DNA of 9,997 bases, taken from NCBI GenBank assembly GCA_024693165.1, contig JAILLM010000148.1, positions 1 through 9,997 on the forward strand, written 5' to 3'. Numbering within the stretch: the first letter of the stretch is position 1; each line of letters opens with the position of its first letter. Origin of the DNA: Bacilli bacterium. Lineage in GTDB: Bacteria; Bacillota_I; Bacilli_A; RF39; UBA660. The notes under the pieces are model-generated. The model did not search any database. It saw only the letters and a list, made by a program, of their open reading frames with translations, and was not told where the DNA came from. Made by a program: the position numbers and the translations under genes. Below, piece after piece: positions 1-6,048 of the stretch.

Positions 1-1127
1 AAAGTAAGTAAATAATAATTAAATATATTATATTCTACTACTTTATGAAGAGAAAAATTATAATTACATAAAGTAAATATAAATTGATTTCCTTCAAAAC
101 TATTATATATTATACTTGATGCTAAATTTAATACTGTAACATATAAACTGAATACTACAATCATAATAATTGAAGCTATTATCTTAGAAATAAGAATCTT
201 ATTTCTAGTAAAAGGTTTAACTAATAATAGTTTAACAGTACCTTTTTCAAATTCTTCGCTTAAAATACTAGCACCTACCATAATTAAACCAATAACAATA
301 AAAATAGACATATCTGTAAGCCCAGAACTTACTTCTTCTACCATATTAGGTTGAACTTCTGACTCTACTGTTAATAATTTATGTTCAATTTTGTATTCCA
401 TAGTTTTATTGAATGAAAGTATTTCATTATAATTATTCTTATCTTCTTTTTTTATTCTACCTTTATCTTTTTCATATTGAAGATATGAAGGATACTCTGT
501 TAAATATCTTTCTAATGCCAATGAAGCTACATTATAAGATTTAGGAATGTTCATTTCGATTCTATATTCTAAAACTTTTTTGTAAAGATCAAAATATTTA
601 TCACAGAATTCACTTTTAACATCTGAACAAACTATTTCTTTATTTAACGTGCTTAATTCATCTTTAATAACTGCTATTGGATCAAATTCTTCTAATTTCT
701 TAATCTCTTTATTTATTTCAGCATTGATATCATCTAAGGTTCTATTATCTAAATCAGTAGTATACCCATAAACTATTATAAAGTTCTTAGAATAAAATAA
801 TTGAGACATATTATCTTTAACATAAGTTTCTTCCGGAGAATGACGTTTAATTCCTTTTTCTTTAATTAAAGATAATTTATCATGTTCAACTAATGCAGCT
901 AAATAATCACTCTTTTCATCATCGTTTAAATCATTTCGATCTTTAAATGAATCAATAATTGATTGCTGATAGTTTATATCATAATCAGAATCAATTTCTT
1001 CTGAATTATCAAACTTTAATACAAATACTAAACTAAGTGCTAGTAATAAAAATACTAATACAAAATATAATTTAGTAGATTTTTTATGAAATAATTTATA
1101 TAGCTCATTATATACTAATTTACTCAA
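1..1127 (-). CDS. ABC-2 type transporter permease, partial (3' end beyond the left edge)
   Basis: Membrane subunit of an ABC exporter, paired with the ATPase encoded immediately upstream. The frame is open for 375 codons from a TTG start to the window edge, so the C-terminus is missing. TTG was chosen because a GGAGGT ribosome site (1140-1135) sits 7 bases before it and no in-frame ATG lies nearby. The start overlaps the last 8 bases of the ATPase gene, which implies translational coupling. Residues about 21-37 form a hydrophobic segment. About 235 mostly charged residues follow, probably extracytoplasmic, and then a second hydrophobic segment at about 271-290. A conserved ABC-2 stretch comes next at about 291-315 (EEFEKGTVKLLLVKPFTR), then a further membrane segment. 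The GT-K-LL-KP-TR pattern is typical of the BcrB/NatB-like exporter permease group. The substrate cannot be told from sequence; peptide antibiotic, bacteriocin or sodium export are family possibilities only. Confidence 0.88.
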   Translation of the reverse strand, partial: MSKLVYNELYKLFHKKSTKLYFVLVFLLLALSLVFVLKFDNSEEIDSDYDINYQQSIIDSFKDRNDLNDDEKSDYLAALVEHDKLSLIKEKGIKRHSPEETYVKDNMSQLFYSKNFIIVYGYTTDLDNRTLDDINAEINKEIKKLEEFDPIAVIKDELSTLNKEIVCSDVKSEFCDKYFDLYKKVLEYRIEMNIPKSYNVASLALERYLTEYPSYLQYEKDKGRIKKEDKNNYNEILSFNKTMEYKIEHKLLTVESEVQPNMVEEVSSGLTDMSIFIVIGLIMVGASILSEEFEKGTVKLLLVKPFTRNKILISKIIASIIMIVVFSLYVTVLNLASSIIYNSFEGNQFIFTLCNYNFSLHKVVEYNIFNYYLLT

Positions 1128-2025
1128 TTGAATTACCTCCAGTCTCTTTTAAGAAAGCTTCTTCTAAACTCATAGAAACTTTAAACAATGAATATACTTC
1201 ATAATCATTAGATATTAACTTCTTTAAAATACCATTTATTTCTTTCTTATCTATTTCAATCTCAAAAGTTTCATCATTAATTACTTCAATCTTTTTATTA
1301 GCAAATAAAGTCTTTAATCCTTTTGTTTTATTTAATTTAAATCTATATTTAGAAACATCTAAACTTTTTAATTTTTTAATAGAGGTATTACTTAAAACTT
1401 TACCATTTTGAATAATACATGCATCAGTAATGAAATTATCTAATTCACTTAAATTATGAGAAGATATCATAATAGCCATTTTCTTTTCTTTAGCTAATTT
1501 TTTAATTAGTTCCCTAATTTCAACAATGCCTTGAGGATCCAATCCATTCGTAGGTTCATCTAAAATTAGAACATTAGGCTTATTAATTAATGCAGCTGCA
1601 ATTCCAAGTCTTTGTCTCATACCTAATGAATATTTAGATACTTTATCATTAATTCTTTTTTCTAATCCTACTATTTTAATTAAATCATCAATTTCTTTTT
1701 TAGTTATACCTTTATATAGGTTAGCAATTAGATTCAAATTTTGTCTACCAGTTAAATACATATACATATCTGGAGACTCGATTATTCCACCTACACCTCT
1801 GATAGCGTTTTCAAAATCTTTTTTTAAATCGTAACCATTTATAGTTACTGTTCCACTATCAATTTCTTGAAGACCAAGCATAAGTTTAATAGTTGTAGTT
1901 TTACCAGCACCATTAGGTCCGATAAAACCTAAAATTTCTCCTTCATTTATTTCAAATGAAACATCATAAAGAACTTGCTTTTTACCAAATTTTTTATTAA
2001 TTTTTTCGACTTTTACAATCGACAC
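1120..2025 (-). CDS. ABC exporter ATP-binding protein (BcrA/drug-export type)
   Basis: Cytoplasmic ATPase that powers the permease encoded just downstream. Numbered from GTG 2025 (301 aa): Walker A GPNGAGKT at 36-43, signature SLGMRQR at 133-139, Walker B ILDEP with D156/E157, and the switch histidine H190. The Q-loop position holds glutamate (IIESP, E83) instead of glutamine. This is a known feature of BcrA-like exporters, and the C-terminal SLEEAFL (286-292) also fits that group. The open frame extends upstream to GTG 2034, but that codon lies only one base from the GGAAAGG ribosome site (2042-2036). GTG 2025 has better spacing and gives the usual MSIVKVEKI-type N-terminus; TTG 2031 is also possible. 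It is the first gene of a two-gene operon with overlapping ends. Its promoter region carries a palindrome that may bind a regulator, but no regulator gene is present here. Substrate unknown. Confidence 0.93.
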   Translation of the reverse strand: MSIVKVEKINKKFGKKQVLYDVSFEINEGEILGFIGPNGAGKTTTIKLMLGLQEIDSGTVTINGYDLKKDFENAIRGVGGIIESPDMYMYLTGRQNLNLIANLYKGITKKEIDDLIKIVGLEKRINDKVSKYSLGMRQRLGIAAALINKPNVLILDEPTNGLDPQGIVEIRELIKKLAKEKKMAIMISSHNLSELDNFITDACIIQNGKVLSNTSIKKLKSLDVSKYRFKLNKTKGLKTLFANKKIEVINDETFEIEIDKKEINGILKKLISNDYEVYSLFKVSMSLEEAFLKETGGNSIE

Positions 2026-2053
2026 AAGCAACACACCTTTCCATCATAACTTA

Positions 2054-2062
2054 ATAATAACA
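2054..2062 (-). promoter_or_regulatory. Extended -10 promoter of the ABC exporter operon
   Basis: On the minus strand TG-T-TATTAT reads from 2062 to 2054, an extended -10 element for the housekeeping sigma factor. The expected transcription start is near 2047, giving a leader of about 20 bases to GTG 2025. No good -35 box is visible at 17-18 bp spacing, where the palindrome 2078-2090 lies instead. This is a motif-based prediction only. Confidence 0.45.
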
Positions 2063-2077
2063 CATATAAATAATGTA

Positions 2078-2090
2078 ATCACTAAGTGAT
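2078..2090. promoter_or_regulatory. Palindromic operator candidate at the exporter promoter
   Basis: ATCACT-A-AGTGAT is a perfect 6-1-6 inverted repeat. It occupies the place where the -35 element of the predicted exporter promoter should be, so a bound repressor would block RNA polymerase. An 11/13 match in the same orientation is found at 8063-8075, in the recG promoter region. The binding protein is unknown. Confidence 0.4.
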
Positions 2091-2136
2091 ATCTATTAAA
2101 CTATATTTATAAATACTTTTTTGTATTATTTTGTCG

Positions 2137-2166
2137 AAAAAATAAAAAAGAAGTTAAAAACTTCTT
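2137..2166 (-). terminator. Rho-independent terminator of the DUF2779 gene
   Basis: The stem AAGAAGTT (2148-2155) pairs with AACTTCTT (2159-2166) across a 3-base loop. Read on the minus strand, it is followed by a long T-rich run (2147-2137). It begins 14 bases after the TAA stop of the gene at 2180 and separates it from the exporter operon. Confidence 0.75.
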
Positions 2167-2179
2167 ATTTATTAACATA

Positions 2180-3649
2180 TTAAATTAATTCTTTTAGTTT
2201 TTCATAAACTTTAACCATTGCATAAGTATCTAACTTACAATATTTAAGCATATTGTTTCTTAATATATTTCTATCATTATCTGATAAATCTTTTAAAGAA
2301 AGATAAGCTGTGCTTGCTTCATCACCTTTATGAACCTGTTCAAGATTATGATAATTTAAACTTTCATCATTTGGATATAAAGCAGGTAATACATATTTAA
2401 TCGATGAACTCCCCTTCATATCTTTAACATAATAGAATTGTTTTTTAAATATAGGTAATAAATCTAAAATATTATCTCTCATATTTAATAAATGATCACT
2501 TAATACAGGAATCAATTCAGCCATTTCTCTTAGTCTAGTCTTCTCAAAACCATCATTATAAACAAGAATACAAGAGTCTTTAGGTATATCCTTACATAAT
2601 TGTTCACATAAACCATAAATAGGATTCTCATCATATTTATCATGTAAATATTCTTTATGAGTTAAATTACCATCTTTATCTAAGATATGAAGACTATATT
2701 GAAAACATAATTGTTGATATGGTTTAGTTCCGTCATATTGAGGAATAGAATCTTGATAAGATTCAAAATCCAAAAAGTATAAAGGATATCTAAATGTACT
2801 AAATAGCTTTTTAATTTCATCAATATCTATATAAGATTTAGAATCATCTAAATATGATTCTACTTGTTTAGTAGTTTTATCATTTAATAAGCCACTATTC
2901 AAAAGATCCTCATAACTAATTATATTTTTATAATATAAATCTAATTTTTTATCAAACCTGAATCCCCATCCTAAATCAAAAACATTAGGTTGAACTAGAT
3001 TTCTAGTACAGTATTTAAAATAAGGACAATCATATGGTTTAAAACAACTATTAGATAAATCAGTCTTAGGTTCATTTTTACTATCTAATACTTTCTTTAA
3101 CTCGGATACTTTATCATCAACTTTATCCAAATCAATTAAATCAGAAACATCTCTAACAACAAAATAATCCTTTATATCTAAATCACCGTTTTTAACATAT
3201 TGATTATTAACATATACAATTGAAGACTTAACCACATTATATCCAAGTTTCTTTAATACCCAAGTTTGATATGAAACATCATCAATATAGATATCTTTAA
3301 CTTCTGTAGAAGACTTAACTTCATATATTTCGAATTTATTGTCAATAAATTTTAAGATATCAACAGAAATAAAATTACCATCATAACTAAATGAAGCTTC
3401 ACAAATAACTTTATCTTTATTATCTATAGCCTTTTTAGTATCATCTATCATCTTTTTATAATCAGTACTATATTCAATCAAAGTATAATCATCGCCAAAT
3501 AGGTGTCTAGCAAGATCACCTACTTTATTACCATTAGAAAATACTGTTTCATTACCCATATCTTCAGCCTCTTCAGGTTTAAAACAAGAAAGCCATAAAT
3601 ACTTTTCACAAGTAACTCCTTTAGTATATCTAGATTTTGATAAATTCAT
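2180..3649 (-). CDS. DUF2779 protein: Cas4/RecB-like Fe-S nuclease domain plus DEDD-type exonuclease-like domain
   Basis: Predicted nucleic-acid-processing protein of 489 aa from ATG 3649; no cellular role is established. The N-terminal half has RecB/Cas4 nuclease marks: H49, D97, the E110-V-K112 motif and Q128 (QTWVLKKLGY). C14, C202, C208 and C214 are placed like the four cysteines that hold a 4Fe-4S cluster in Cas4 and AddB (one near the N-terminus, three together after the core). The C-terminal half (about 285-489) has the DUF2779 pattern FLDFES (D294, E296), VYNDGFEKTRL (around D366), ILDLLPIF (D396), GSSSIKYVLPALYP and YCKLDT (D474), as expected for an RNase H-fold 3'-5' exonuclease. 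All likely catalytic residues of both halves are present. The frame extends to GTG 3661, but GTGGGTGAT there is better read as the ribosome site of ATG 3649. It is a single-gene unit with its own promoter and terminator. No cas genes or repeats are nearby. Confidence 0.85.
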   Translation of the reverse strand: MNLSKSRYTKGVTCEKYLWLSCFKPEEAEDMGNETVFSNGNKVGDLARHLFGDDYTLIEYSTDYKKMIDDTKKAIDNKDKVICEASFSYDGNFISVDILKFIDNKFEIYEVKSSTEVKDIYIDDVSYQTWVLKKLGYNVVKSSIVYVNNQYVKNGDLDIKDYFVVRDVSDLIDLDKVDDKVSELKKVLDSKNEPKTDLSNSCFKPYDCPYFKYCTRNLVQPNVFDLGWGFRFDKKLDLYYKNIISYEDLLNSGLLNDKTTKQVESYLDDSKSYIDIDEIKKLFSTFRYPLYFLDFESYQDSIPQYDGTKPYQQLCFQYSLHILDKDGNLTHKEYLHDKYDENPIYGLCEQLCKDIPKDSCILVYNDGFEKTRLREMAELIPVLSDHLLNMRDNILDLLPIFKKQFYYVKDMKGSSSIKYVLPALYPNDESLNYHNLEQVHKGDEASTAYLSLKDLSDNDRNILRNNMLKYCKLDTYAMVKVYEKLKELI

Positions 3650-3652
3650 ATA

Positions 3653-3658
3653 ATCACC
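3653..3658 (-). promoter_or_regulatory. GGTGAT ribosome-binding site that sets start 3649
   Basis: GGTGAT (3658-3653, minus strand) matches the complement of the ATCACC at the 3' end of 16S rRNA and stands 3 bases before ATG 3649. The longer frame from GTG 3661 would use this site as coding sequence, so the ATG is preferred. Confidence 0.6.
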
Positions 3659-3679
3659 CACTTATTATTTAACAAATAA

Positions 3680-3688
3680 AGTATATCA
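3680..3688 (-). promoter_or_regulatory. Extended -10 promoter of the DUF2779 gene
   Basis: TG-A-TATACT on the minus strand (3688-3680) is an extended -10 element. The expected start of transcription is near 3673, giving a leader of about 24 bases before ATG 3649. The -35 region is AT-rich without a clear box. Confidence 0.45.
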
Positions 3689-3695
3689 TAAATAC

Positions 3696-3724
3696 AAAAT
3701 AAAAAGAGATATAAAATCTCTTTT
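3696..3724 (-). terminator. Rho-independent terminator of the aminotransferase-GNAT gene
   Basis: AAAAGAGAT (3702-3710) pairs with ATCTCTTTT (3716-3724) around a 5-base loop, followed on the minus strand by TTATTTTG. The stem overlaps the TAA stop (3725-3723), so the coding region and terminator are fused. The stem is nearly symmetric with U-rich runs on both sides, so it might also work in the other direction. Confidence 0.7.
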
Positions 3725-5783
3725 AAAAACTTCCATCCTTATCAATTTCTTCTAAGTCAAAATAATAACCATATTCTTCATAGAATTCTCCACCAATACT
3801 AGCCATCTTAGTTTCCGATTTAATACCACCAAGTTTTTCATAGAACTTAATAGCATTAGTATTATCTTTTAAGCACCAAATAATCATGTTTCTTCTTCCT
3901 AAAGATAATAATTCTTTAGCAGTTTCTTTAAACAAAGCACTACCAATACCTTTATGATGTTCAGAATTCTTAATATATAAACTTTCTAACTCAGAATCAT
4001 ATTTAAATGATAATTCCAAAGGATTAAAACAAGAATATCCTAATACTTCATTATCACGAACAGCAACTAATACTTTGTCTTTATATTCTTCAAAACTTCT
4101 AAAGTATCTTTCAGCTTGTTCTTCATAATCCATACCATTTAAATACTTTTCAGCTATTATTTGATCGTAGGTTCCTCTCCAACCATCAATTTTAATGTGA
4201 GCCATTTGAATTTGATCTTCGATTCTATTAAATCTAATAATATAATCTTCTTTATCTTCAAGTTGTTCAAGTGCTCTACCCATATCATATAAAGCATTAA
4301 TTAATATCTTTTTATCAATTGCAAAACTAACTCTACCAATAAGTTCATCTTCATATGGCCAAGAAATTGATTGACCAACTAAGAATCTAATTCTACATGT
4401 CTTATAGAAAAATTTTAACAAATCTCTTTCAGTACTAATTATTCTTCCTTTATACTTCATTCCTTTTACTTCAGTAAAATCAAGAATTGAGAAGAAACCA
4501 GATTCAGTCTCTAAATTCTTAGGGAATGTTACATAAGGAAGACCTTTTAAAGCAATATCAGTTTTATCTCCCAAAACAATATTTACATCTTGTTTAACAA
4601 TAAATTTATACTTGTCATCAATAGAATCTATACCATCAACTAATGCTTTTAATAATTGTGATCTATACTTATATTCACTTCTTAATACGTAGAAATAAGA
4701 TTCATATTTTTTATTTCTTTCAGGAGTACTATTAAAAGCACCAGCCAAAGCATATCCAGTTAAACATGGACTTGAATCTATTTCTTGGAATATTCTATTA
4801 ATTATTTCTCTAATAATAAGTTCATCAGCGACTACAAAACCTGCTCTAACGGCTGCAAGTCCATAAGCTTTAGATAAACCAAATAATGAAATAGTATTTC
4901 TAAACATACCTGGAATAGTAGCAATAGGTTTAGCTAAATTATCTTTATCAAAAGTAACATCTCTATATACTAAATCATCAATTATAAATACTCCTCTTGA
5001 ATTACAAACTTCCCCTAATTTAGTTAAAAGTTCAACATTTTTTTCACCCATTACTTTTCCAGTAGGATTATTAGGATTAGCATTTAAGAATGCAACAACT
5101 CTTGGAACATATCCTTTTCTTTTATTATAAACTCTTTGAAGACTTTCATTAATTTCGTCTATTTTTTTAGCAAGCTTATCAGGATTAATTAAAAAGTTAT
5201 CTTCTTTTTCTAATGGAATAAGTTCTACTTCTGCTCCACTTCTTTCAGCTCTAATAGTAAATAATCCATAACTTGGACCAGGAACTAAAATTACATCACC
5301 TGGTCTAGAAATAATATTAATAATAATATTAAAAATCATTGAAGTAGATGGCATAAAAGTAATATTATGAACACTTAATCCTTTATCATCTACATCATCA
5401 TATGGATAAGGTTTATCGTTAATAAAACCTTCTTGTTCAACATAATCAAGAAGTTGTTTTCTAATTCTATCATCACCTTCAGTATAAGGATACATAAATA
5501 GTTCTCCACTATCTAATCCTTCTTTCATCTTTTCAATACATAAAGGAAATGGTTTAAATTTTAAAGGATTACCAGTACCTAAGTCTGTATCCTTTTTAGT
5601 TGTTATCTCACTATCTCTTACTTCATATCCATAAAAGTTAATAGCATCTGCTATCTTTTCTACAGTTGGATTAAACTTTTCCATATCTAATCTATTTCCA
5701 ACTAAAGGTAATCCAAACCTTCTTTCCTTAAGTTGAGGATTATCTCTTAAAAATCTATCAATTGCACTTGATTTAATTAACAT
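3723..5783 (-). CDS. Fusion of PLP-dependent class I/II aminotransferase and GNAT N-acetyltransferase
   Basis: A single protein of 686 aa from ATG 5783. Residues about 1-500 are a fold-type I PLP enzyme: NPNNPTG at 236-242, D270 and Y273 of the IDDLVY motif (pyridine nitrogen and phenolate contacts), SLFGLSKAYG with the Schiff-base lysine K305, and R313. Residues about 523-680 are a GNAT domain: the acetyl-CoA loop HHKGIG (609-614), where His stands in the usual Gln/Arg place, then NAIKFYEKLGG (about 643-653) with the candidate general acid Y648. The aminotransferase part is longer than a typical 390-400 aa enzyme, with extra sequence at about 385-460. The fusion suggests transamination and acetylation of one amino compound in sequence, but the substrate is not deducible. 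GTG 5795 is an alternative start within the same frame; GGTGAT and the promoter position favour the ATG. It is a single-gene unit, with RNA candidate 1 lying upstream on the same strand. Confidence 0.88.
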   Translation of the reverse strand: MLIKSSAIDRFLRDNPQLKERRFGLPLVGNRLDMEKFNPTVEKIADAINFYGYEVRDSEITTKKDTDLGTGNPLKFKPFPLCIEKMKEGLDSGELFMYPYTEGDDRIRKQLLDYVEQEGFINDKPYPYDDVDDKGLSVHNITFMPSTSMIFNIIINIISRPGDVILVPGPSYGLFTIRAERSGAEVELIPLEKEDNFLINPDKLAKKIDEINESLQRVYNKRKGYVPRVVAFLNANPNNPTGKVMGEKNVELLTKLGEVCNSRGVFIIDDLVYRDVTFDKDNLAKPIATIPGMFRNTISLFGLSKAYGLAAVRAGFVVADELIIREIINRIFQEIDSSPCLTGYALAGAFNSTPERNKKYESYFYVLRSEYKYRSQLLKALVDGIDSIDDKYKFIVKQDVNIVLGDKTDIALKGLPYVTFPKNLETESGFFSILDFTEVKGMKYKGRIISTERDLLKFFYKTCRIRFLVGQSISWPYEDELIGRVSFAIDKKILINALYDMGRALEQLEDKEDYIIRFNRIEDQIQMAHIKIDGWRGTYDQIIAEKYLNGMDYEEQAERYFRSFEEYKDKVLVAVRDNEVLGYSCFNPLELSFKYDSELESLYIKNSEHHKGIGSALFKETAKELLSLGRRNMIIWCLKDNTNAIKFYEKLGGIKSETKMASIGGEFYEEYGYYFDLEEIDKDGSF

Positions 5784-5787
5784 ATTT

Positions 5788-5793
5788 ATCACC
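5788..5793 (-). promoter_or_regulatory. GGTGAT ribosome-binding site that sets start 5783
   Basis: GGTGAT (5793-5788, minus strand) stands 4 bases before ATG 5783. The longer frame from GTG 5795 would begin almost at the predicted transcription start and lacks its own ribosome site. Confidence 0.6.
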
Positions 5794-5804
5794 ACTTAAT
5801 CTAT

Positions 5805-5813
5805 ATAATAACA
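5805..5813 (-). promoter_or_regulatory. Extended -10 promoter of the aminotransferase-GNAT gene
   Basis: TG-T-TATTAT on the minus strand (5813-5805), with an expected start near 5798 and a leader of about 15 bases that holds little more than the GGTGAT site. The -35 box is weak. If this promoter is active, the gene does not depend on read-through from the RNA candidate upstream. Confidence 0.4.
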
Positions 5814-5861
5814 TTAAAATCAAAATTTTAATTACTAAAATTACACCTAAATAAAATAAAC

Positions 5862-5886
5862 AAAATAAAACGAGCTACACAGCTCG
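5862..5886 (-). terminator. Intrinsic terminator of RNA candidate 1
   Basis: CGAGCT (5886-5881) pairs with AGCTCG (5876-5871) around a GTGT loop, followed on the minus strand by TTTTATTTT. An AAAAC run before the stem lets it extend into the T-run and may make it bidirectional. No better terminator lies after the recG stop at 6049, so it may also end recG transcripts. Confidence 0.8.
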
Positions 5887-5995
5887 GTTTTACCATACAA
5901 GCGAGAGGCAATCAGTCGTGCCTCTCATTCAGGGGGTTTTGGTTGTATCGTCTAAAAATCATTAGAGATACCGCAAGGCAATTATCTACCTTGCT
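5862..5995 (-). ncRNA. Candidate small structured RNA 1 (unrecognised), downstream of recG
   Basis: About 134 nt with its own sigma-70 promoter and an intrinsic terminator, and no matching protein frame. On the minus strand it can form hairpin 1 (5994-5973, GCAAGG/CCTTGC), hairpin 2 (5971-5945, GTATC/GATAC extended by three pairs past a bulge), a C-rich single-stranded stretch with CCCCCTGA (5936-5929), hairpin 3 (5926-5903, GAGAGGCA/TGCCTCTC, 8 bp) and the terminator hairpin. ATACAA (5948-5943) can instead pair with TTGTAT (5900-5895), which would break hairpin 2 and enclose the C-rich stretch. I do not recognise any riboswitch, T-box, 6S, SRP or tmRNA signature. It may be a stand-alone regulator, a recG 3'-UTR-derived RNA, or a leader with a conditional terminator for the aminotransferase-GNAT gene about 80 bases beyond. 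Confidence 0.6.
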
Positions 5996-6001
5996 ACATT
6001 A

Positions 6002-6030
6002 AATATAAAAAATATTATATTTTTTGTCAA
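6002..6030 (-). promoter_or_regulatory. Sigma-70 promoter of RNA candidate 1
   Basis: On the minus strand a perfect TTGACA (6030-6025) is followed after exactly 17 bases by TATATT (6007-6002). The predicted start is near 5995, just before the first hairpin of the RNA. This is one of the two best -35 boxes in the window, and no ribosome site or reading frame follows it. Confidence 0.7.
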
Positions 6031-6048
6031 TCACATTTAAAAATAATT

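Noticed and set aside
1..1127. Large extracytoplasmic insertion in the permease as a novel sensor domain
   Set aside because: A long loop between the first and second membrane segments is common in ABC-2 permeases, and no recognisable domain is visible in it.
2180..3649. Genuine CRISPR Cas4
   Set aside because: The nuclease half looks Cas4-like, but the C-terminal DUF2779 exonuclease-like half is not part of Cas4, and no Cas1, Cas2 or repeat array is nearby.
5862..5995. T-box leader or tracrRNA in RNA candidate 1
   Set aside because: The GGTAAAACCGAG stretch only faintly resembles the T-box sequence and there is no specifier stem. No cas genes, CRISPR repeats or anti-repeat are present in the window.
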